From Candidatus Thioglobus plumae (GTDB lineage: Bacteria; Pseudomonadota; Gammaproteobacteria; PS1; Pseudothioglobaceae): DNA of 9,637 bases. Within the stretch, counting starts at the first letter, position 1. The number at the start of each line of letters is the position of its first letter. Of the stretch, positions 5,320-9,637 are shown piece by piece. The position numbers and the translations under genes were made by a program. Where the stretch lies: the NCBI GenBank assembly GCA_910595815.1, contig CAJVCM010000020.1:1-9637 (forward strand). Reading direction: 5' to 3'. The notes below the pieces were generated by a model. It was given only the letters and a program-made list of their open reading frames with translations, was not told the origin of the DNA and made no database searches.

Positions 5320-6558
5320 TTAAATCTTAGATAATAAGATCGTACCATTGGTACCACCAAATCCAAACGAATTAGAAATAGCATAATTCATTTTCATTTC
5401 TCGTGCTTTGTTAGCGCAATAATCTAAATCACAATCAGGGTCTTGATTGATGATATTAATCGTTGGCGGTGCTATTTGATCTCGTAAAGCTAGTGCGGTA
5501 AATATAGCCTCAATACCGCCAGCAGCACCAAGTAGATGTCCTGTCATTGATTTGGTAGAACTCATCACAATGTTATAGGCGTGATCACCTAAAGCTAATT
5601 TAGCTGCATCTGTTTCTGCTTGATCGCCTGCTGGTGTTGAAGTGCCGTGGGCATTGATATAGTCAATTTGGTCAGCATTTACACCCGCATTGCGCATTGC
5701 ATTTTTCATACAGCGCGCTGCACCTTCGCCACCTTTAGAAGGTAGGGTCATGTGATAAGCATCACCACTCATGCCATAACCTAAAACTTCAGCGTAGATT
5801 TTTGCGCCACGAGCTTTAGCATGCTCATACTCTTCCAATACAACCACACCAGCGCCATCACCCAGTACAAAACCATCACGATCTTTATCCCAAGGGCGAG
5901 AGGCAGTTGCTGGGTCATCATTACGAGTAGATAGTGCGCGAGCAGCGGCAAAGCCACCTAAGCCACAATTGGTAGTTGACATTTCTGCACCGCCAGCAAC
6001 CATGACATCGGCATCGCCATATTCAATTAAACGAGAGGCATCACCGATATTATGTGTACCGGTTGTACAAGCAGTGACAATAGCGAAATTAGGGCCTTTC
6101 AAGCCGTATTTGATAGAAAGGTTGCCCGAAATCATATTAATGATAGAAGAGGGTACAAAGAAGGGTGAAATACGTTTAGCGCCTTTTTCTCTAAAAAGAT
6201 CGGCTGTACGTTCAATCGTGCCTAAGCCACCAATGCCGGCACCAATAGCAACACCAATGCGTTCAGCATTTTCTTCGGTGACTTCAATGCCAGAATCTTC
6301 AATTGCTTGAATGCCTGCTGCCATGCCGTAATGAATAAAAGTATCCATTTTTTTGGCGTCTTTAGGTTTGAGATAATCTGTAATTTCGAAATTTTTAACT
6401 GAGCCACCAAATTTGACAGCCTGACCTTCGGTTTCAAGATTGGTGAGCGAATTAATACCAGACTTACCCGCAAGAATATTTGACCAAGATTCTTCAACAC
6501 TATTCCCAACCGGTGAAACGATGCCCATACCGGTAATAACAACTCTTCTTTTGCTCAT
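5320..6558 (-). CDS. fabF: 3-oxoacyl-[acyl-carrier-protein] synthase II (KAS II)
   Basis: The 412-residue enzyme condenses malonyl-ACP with acyl-ACP in fatty acid elongation and in gammaproteobacteria controls the C16:1 to C18:1 step. The catalytic triad is complete: C164 in VTACTTGTHN, H304 in NAHGTSTPAGD and H341 in STKSMTGHLLGAAGG, one residue off E. coli numbering. The N-terminus MSKRRVVITGMGIVSPVGN and the end NSFGFGGTNGTILL are canonical and the length is standard. It lies 81 bp downstream of acpP, with an intrinsic terminator between them, so its expression probably depends on read-through of the acpP transcript. The ribosome site is weak (AAGAAA on the minus strand), suggesting lower output than acpP. 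It ends against the small membrane protein gene, convergent with a 2-bp gap. Confidence 0.97.
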   Translation of the reverse strand: MSKRRVVITGMGIVSPVGNSVEESWSNILAGKSGINSLTNLETEGQAVKFGGSVKNFEITDYLKPKDAKKMDTFIHYGMAAGIQAIEDSGIEVTEENAERIGVAIGAGIGGLGTIERTADLFREKGAKRISPFFVPSSIINMISGNLSIKYGLKGPNFAIVTACTTGTHNIGDASRLIEYGDADVMVAGGAEMSTTNCGLGGFAAARALSTRNDDPATASRPWDKDRDGFVLGDGAGVVVLEEYEHAKARGAKIYAEVLGYGMSGDAYHMTLPSKGGEGAARCMKNAMRNAGVNADQIDYINAHGTSTPAGDQAETDAAKLALGDHAYNIVMSSTKSMTGHLLGAAGGIEAIFTALALRDQIAPPTINIINQDPDCDLDYCANKAREMKMNYAISNSFGFGGTNGTILLSKI

Positions 6559-6576
6559 AATTATTTCTTAATTAAG

Positions 6577-6614
6577 ATAAAAAAAGGCGCTTAATTCTAA
6601 GAAAAAAGCGCCTT
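6577..6614 (-). terminator. Intrinsic terminator or attenuator between acpP and fabF
   Basis: On the minus strand, AAGGCGCTT (6614-6606) pairs with AAGCGCCTT (6592-6584) to form a 9-bp stem with a 13-base loop, followed by five more T (6583-6579). It lies 25 bp past the acpP stop and 26 bp before fabF. Partial termination here would give abundant acpP message and less fabF message, as often seen for these two genes. Confidence 0.8.
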
Positions 6615-6639
6615 ATTCGTTTATATCACTAAACGGAAA

Positions 6640-6867
6640 TTACAAATTATTGTTAACGTAGTCAATCGCTTGTTGAACAGTTGTAATATTTTCTGCTTGA
6701 TCGTCAGGGATTTCACAGTCAAACTCTTCTTCAAGAGACATTACCAACTCAACAGTATCTAAAGAATCTGCGCCTAAATCGTCAATAAAAGAAGCATTGT
6801 TGTCAATGTCGCCACTTACGTCTAATTGCTCAGCTACAACTTTCTTTACTCTTTCTTCGATGCTCAT
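6640..6867 (-). CDS. acpP: Acyl carrier protein
   Basis: The 75-residue, strongly acidic cytoplasmic protein carries growing acyl chains on a 4'-phosphopantetheine arm. The attachment site is Ser35 in the invariant GADSLDTVELVM motif, which also starts recognition helix II; the following EEEFDCEIPDDQAENITTVQQAIDYV is canonical. Length and sequence are typical of gammaproteobacterial AcpP, with the uncommon detail of a cysteine in EFDCEIP. A clear ribosome site AAGGAA (6875-6880 on the minus strand) and a promoter immediately upstream fix the start. The usual neighbours fabH, fabD and fabG are absent, and queC lies upstream instead. FabF, its client enzyme, follows across an intrinsic terminator. 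Confidence 0.97.
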   Translation of the reverse strand: MSIEERVKKVVAEQLDVSGDIDNNASFIDDLGADSLDTVELVMSLEEEFDCEIPDDQAENITTVQQAIDYVNNNL

Positions 6868-6897
6868 TTGTTATTTCCTTAATAGATTAAAACTATC

Positions 6898-6925
6898 ATT
6901 TTATCTCCAAATAGTACCCATGCAA
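6898..6925 (-). promoter_or_regulatory. Probable acpP promoter
   Basis: On the minus strand, TTGCAT (6925-6920) and TAAAAT (6903-6898) are separated by 16 bp, a good sigma-70-like pair. Transcription would start near 6891, giving a leader of about two dozen bases that includes the AAGGAA ribosome site. It sits in the 75-bp gap after queC, so acpP-fabF can be expressed independently of parE-queC. Confidence 0.65.
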
Positions 6926-6942
6926 GACTAAATTTAAAATAT

Positions 6943-7614
6943 TTATTGGTATCGGGTAGGGTCAGAAATTCCGGCAGACTTAAAGCCAATTTTTCGATAT
7001 TCACAAGCATCGCAAACACCGCATGCCTCGCCTTTATCATTGGCTTGATAACAGGTGGTTGTTAACGAGTAATCCACCCCTAAAGACAAACCTATTTTTA
7101 TAATATCAGCCTTATTAAGATCAATCAATGGGGTGACGATAGAAAGCTTTTGACCTTCTACACCTTGTTTAGTAGCGAGGTTAGCCATAGTTTCAAAAGC
7201 ATCGATGTAAGCTTGTCGGCAATCGGGGTAGCCCGAATAATCAAGCGCATTAACACCGATAAAGATAGATTGACAATCTAGTACTTCAGCCCAAGCCATG
7301 GCAAAAGATAAAAAGATGGTGTTACGTGCGGGTACGTAAGTAATGGGGATTTCATCACTTTCTTTAAATTCAGGCACTTCAATATTTTCATCAGTGAGTG
7401 CCGATCCACCAAAATCTGATAAAGAAATATGCATGATACGATGCTCAACAGTGTCAAAATGTTTGGCGATCTCGGCAGCTGAGATTAATTCTGATTTTTG
7501 TTTTTGCCCGTAATCAAAGCTCAGTGCGTAACATTCAAACCCTTGGGATTTGGCAATGGCAAGGGTGGTACTAGAATCTAGGCCGCCGGAGAGTAAGACA
7601 ACAGCCCTAGACAT
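6943..7614 (-). CDS. queC: 7-cyano-7-deazaguanine synthase
   Basis: The 223-residue enzyme converts 7-carboxy-7-deazaguanine with ammonia and ATP to preQ0, the precursor of queuosine in tRNA anticodons. The PP-loop ATPase motif SGGLDSS is at 9-15. The C-terminal zinc site has four cysteines, C188, C198, C201 and C204 (CGVCDAC), as in QueC. FIGVNALDYSGYPDCR is the family's substrate-side signature. Length is standard. Its ATG lies inside the end of parE: the eight bases ATGTCTAG carry both the queC start and the parE stop in another frame, so the two genes are co-transcribed and probably translationally coupled. No other queuosine gene is in the window. No terminator is visible between its stop and the acpP promoter. 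Confidence 0.95.
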   Translation of the reverse strand: MSRAVVLLSGGLDSSTTLAIAKSQGFECYALSFDYGQKQKSELISAAEIAKHFDTVEHRIMHISLSDFGGSALTDENIEVPEFKESDEIPITYVPARNTIFLSFAMAWAEVLDCQSIFIGVNALDYSGYPDCRQAYIDAFETMANLATKQGVEGQKLSIVTPLIDLNKADIIKIGLSLGVDYSLTTTCYQANDKGEACGVCDACEYRKIGFKSAGISDPTRYQ

Positions 7615-9490
7615 TAGCTAAATTACCTTTTTCTTCTAGCCATTTTTTACGGTCTGGCGCGCGTTTTTTACTCAGTAGCATGTCCATAGTTTGAAAAACT
7701 TGTAATGGATTCTCTAGTGTAAGTTGGATGAGGCGCCTAGTGTCAGGCAGCATGGTGGTTTCTCGCAGTTGAGAAGGATTCATTTCCCCTAAACCTTTAA
7801 AACGTTGAACTTGGATCTTAACACGTTTATTTTCACTCTCAATTTTTCTAACGATTGCATCTCTTTCATTATCATCTAATGCGTAATGTACTTGCTTGCC
7901 CGCATCGACCCTATATAAGGGTGGCATAGCAACATAGATATGACCTTCTTTAATGAGTTTGGGAAAGTGCTTAACAAACAAAGTGCAAATCAGAGTGGCA
8001 ATGTGTGCCCCGTCAGAATCGGCATCTGCAAGAATGCAAATTTTTCCGTATCTAAGGCCGCTCAAATCTTCACTGTTGGGCTCGAGACCAATAGCAACAC
8101 TGATATCGTGTATTTCGTTACTGGCCAATACCTGATCAGAATCCACTTCCCAAGTGTTTAAAATCTTACCTCGAAGCGGCAAGATGGCTTGGTATTCTTT
8201 GTCTCTTGCTTGTTTGGCAGAACCACCAGCCGAATCACCCTCAACTAAAAATACCTCAGTTTGATCGAGATCATTGCTAGTACAGTCTGATAATTTTCCT
8301 GGCAGGGCAGGACCACTGACAATTTTTTTACGGATAATTTTTTTGCCAGTTTTGAGCCTTGCTTGCGCATTCATAATGGCCAGTTCGGCAATTTTTTCAG
8401 CAACAGAAGTGTGTTGATTTAGCCAAAGACTGAATGCGTCTTTGACAACGTTAGTGACAAAACCTGCGCTTTCGCGTGACGAGAGTCGTTCTTTGGTTTG
8501 CCCAGAAAACTGAGGATCCAACATTTTGATGGATAACACATAAGCAATTTTTTGCCAAACATCATCGGGTGTGAGTTTGATATTTTTAGGCAACAAGCTT
8601 CTAAATTCACAAAACTCTTTCAACGCATCAGTTAGACCTGATCGCAAGCCATTGACATGCGTACCACCATTGGTAGTTGGAATAAGATTGACATAGCTTT
8701 CAGCCACAACGTTGGTGTTGTATTCAGTCCAAGCCAATGAGCAATTGAGTTGCTGCTCGTCAGAAGCAAAATCAACCACAAAAGGGGTGACTGGCAAACA
8801 ATCAAGACCGTCCAGCGCCATGGATAAGTAATCTTTAAGTCCTTCTTTGTATATCCATTTGTCAGTCGTGTCATCAATTTCATTATAAAAGTTGATTTCC
8901 AGCCCTGGACATAAGACCGCTTTAGATCTAAGGTTGTGACGTAATTTACTGACTGAGAATTTAATCGTGTCAAAAAATTGTGCATCTGGTTTGAACTTAA
9001 CCGTGGTGCCTGTATTACGTTTACCAACACTGCCAATTTCTTCTAAGTCGGTTTTTTTAAAACCATCAGAAAAAGTAATATAGTGTTCCATTGAATTGCG
9101 TTTAATCCAAATTTCAACTGAAGTCGATAGGGCATTAACCACTGAAATACCCACACCATGTAAACCGCCCGAAAACTGATAAGAGTCATTAGAAAACTTA
9201 CCACCGGCATGAAGCTTGGTTAGAATAACTTCAACACCTGGCACACCCTCTTTAGGGTGAATATCAACTGGCATACCACGACCATCATCTTCAACAGATA
9301 ATGAGCCATCTTTATAAAGTACCACTTTGATTTTTGATGCGTGACCTGCAACGGCTTCGTCAACACTGTTGTCGATTACTTCCTGAGCTAGATGATTTGG
9401 GCGCTCAGTATCGGTATACATGCCCGGACGCTTTCGTACTGGCTCTAGGCCGGTTAAGACCTCAATTGACGAGGCGTCATAATTACTCAT
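7607..9490 (-). CDS. parE: DNA topoisomerase IV subunit B
   Basis: The 627-residue ATPase subunit works with ParC to decatenate daughter chromosomes. The GHKL ATPase domain shows E37 and N41 in QEVIDNSVDEA, then DDGRGMPVDIHP, HAGGKFSN and GGLHGVGISVVNAL. The transducer domain has YVNLIPTTNGGTHVNGL. The TOPRIM domain has EGDSAGGSAKQ (417 onward) and the metal motif DADSDG at 489-494, followed by QRFKGLGEMNP. Its length and the N-terminus IEVLTGLEPVRKRPGMYTDT point to ParE rather than GyrB, which is about 800 residues in this group. I choose ATG 9490: the upstream TTG at 9517 would lie before the predicted transcription start. Neither start has a clear ribosome site. The 3' end overlaps queC by 8 bp. 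The upstream terminator and extended -10 promoter suggest parE heads its own unit. Confidence 0.95.
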   Translation of the reverse strand: MSNYDASSIEVLTGLEPVRKRPGMYTDTERPNHLAQEVIDNSVDEAVAGHASKIKVVLYKDGSLSVEDDGRGMPVDIHPKEGVPGVEVILTKLHAGGKFSNDSYQFSGGLHGVGISVVNALSTSVEIWIKRNSMEHYITFSDGFKKTDLEEIGSVGKRNTGTTVKFKPDAQFFDTIKFSVSKLRHNLRSKAVLCPGLEINFYNEIDDTTDKWIYKEGLKDYLSMALDGLDCLPVTPFVVDFASDEQQLNCSLAWTEYNTNVVAESYVNLIPTTNGGTHVNGLRSGLTDALKEFCEFRSLLPKNIKLTPDDVWQKIAYVLSIKMLDPQFSGQTKERLSSRESAGFVTNVVKDAFSLWLNQHTSVAEKIAELAIMNAQARLKTGKKIIRKKIVSGPALPGKLSDCTSNDLDQTEVFLVEGDSAGGSAKQARDKEYQAILPLRGKILNTWEVDSDQVLASNEIHDISVAIGLEPNSEDLSGLRYGKICILADADSDGAHIATLICTLFVKHFPKLIKEGHIYVAMPPLYRVDAGKQVHYALDDNERDAIVRKIESENKRVKIQVQRFKGLGEMNPSQLRETTMLPDTRRLIQLTLENPLQVFQTMDMLLSKKRAPDRKKWLEEKGNLANV

Positions 9491-9519
9491 AATGTTTTCA
9501 AGTGATGTTTTTGGCAAGT

Positions 9520-9528
9520 ATCATACCA
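9520..9528 (-). promoter_or_regulatory. Extended -10 promoter of parE-queC
   Basis: The minus strand reads TGGTATGAT, an extended -10 (TGn plus TATGAT) with no recognisable -35 upstream, where the terminator stem lies. Predicted initiation is around 9513, which gives a leader of about 22 bases before ATG 9490 and excludes the TTG at 9517 as the start codon. Confidence 0.55.
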
Positions 9529-9560
9529 AAAAAAAGCCCCATAAAATGGGGCTTTTTTTT
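9528..9560 (-). terminator. Bidirectional intrinsic terminator upstream of parE
   Basis: Eight A (9528-9535), GCCCC (9536-9540), a seven-base loop, GGGGC (9548-9552) and eight T (9553-9560) form a symmetrical hairpin with U-tracts in both directions. On the minus strand it follows the stop codon of the upstream gene (9587-9589) by 26 bp and separates that gene from parE. Confidence 0.9.
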
Positions 9561-9586
9561 GTTACTCAATAGATAACTTTATGTTG

Positions 9587-9637
9587 TTATCCATATTGAT
9601 TCATAGGATCACCACCGCCAGCAGGGCCAGCTGAAGG
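9587..9637 (-). CDS. 3' tip of an unidentified gene (5' end outside window)
   Basis: One minus-strand frame is open from the right edge to a TAA at 9589-9587 and encodes PSAGPAGGGDPMNQYG. A Gly/Pro/Ala-rich, low-complexity tail of this kind, placed just before a strong terminator, is plausible as the C-terminus of a real protein, but 16 residues are too few to name the family. Confidence 0.45.
   Translation of the reverse strand, partial: PSAGPAGGGDPMNQYG

Noticed and set aside
5342..5354. GTACCATTGGTAC palindrome in the 3' end of fabF.
   Set aside because: It encodes the conserved Gly-rich FGGTNGT loop of FabF and is explained by coding sequence.
7607..9517. GyrB rather than ParE.
   Set aside because: The 627-residue length lacks the insertion found in gammaproteobacterial GyrB, and the N-terminal and C-terminal signatures follow ParE.

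Overview
The window looks like chromosomal DNA of an AT-rich gammaproteobacterium. FabF, AcpP, ParE and PrlC all read as gammaproteobacterial orthologues: for example, ParE keeps the E. coli-like N-terminus and TOPRIM spacing, and FabF keeps the C-H-H triad within one residue of E. coli numbering. AT-rich codon use, an exported tetraheme cytochrome c and short intergenic gaps would fit a small-genome marine or symbiotic lineage such as the SUP05/Thioglobus group. That placement is inference from general character, not something the sequence proves.

Left part (1-1182): the 3' end of metG (the tRNA-binding C-terminal domain), a convergent gene for an unrecognised exported protein, and an intact tRNA-Ser(GGA).

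Centre left (1150-2215): the main discovery. The last 34 bases of the tRNA-Ser region recur 1032 bp downstream with one mismatch, as expected of attL/attR around a DNA segment integrated into the tRNA 3' end. The segment carries no integrase. It holds one gene, a 224-residue protein with a C-terminal GIY-YIG domain, and mirrored clusters of three TGCCACTTT-type repeats next to each end that resemble integrase arm sites. It also contains a degenerate inverted copy of the tRNA T-arm. I read it as a roughly 1-kb non-autonomous tRNA-targeting mini-element, or a shrunken island. Its insertion separated tRNA-Ser from prlC, which originally began only 24 nt after the tRNA CCA.

Centre (2239-5317, plus strand): prlC (oligopeptidase A), an exported tetraheme cytochrome c closed by a strong intrinsic terminator, and a small membrane-anchored protein.

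Right part (5320-9637, minus strand): reading in the direction of transcription, the 3' tip of an unidentified gene, a terminator, parE overlapping queC (topoisomerase IV subunit B and a preQ0 biosynthesis enzyme), then acpP with its own promoter, an intrinsic terminator likely acting as an attenuator, and fabF. AcpP carries the acyl chains that FabF elongates. QueC and ParE have no obvious functional link beyond co-transcription.
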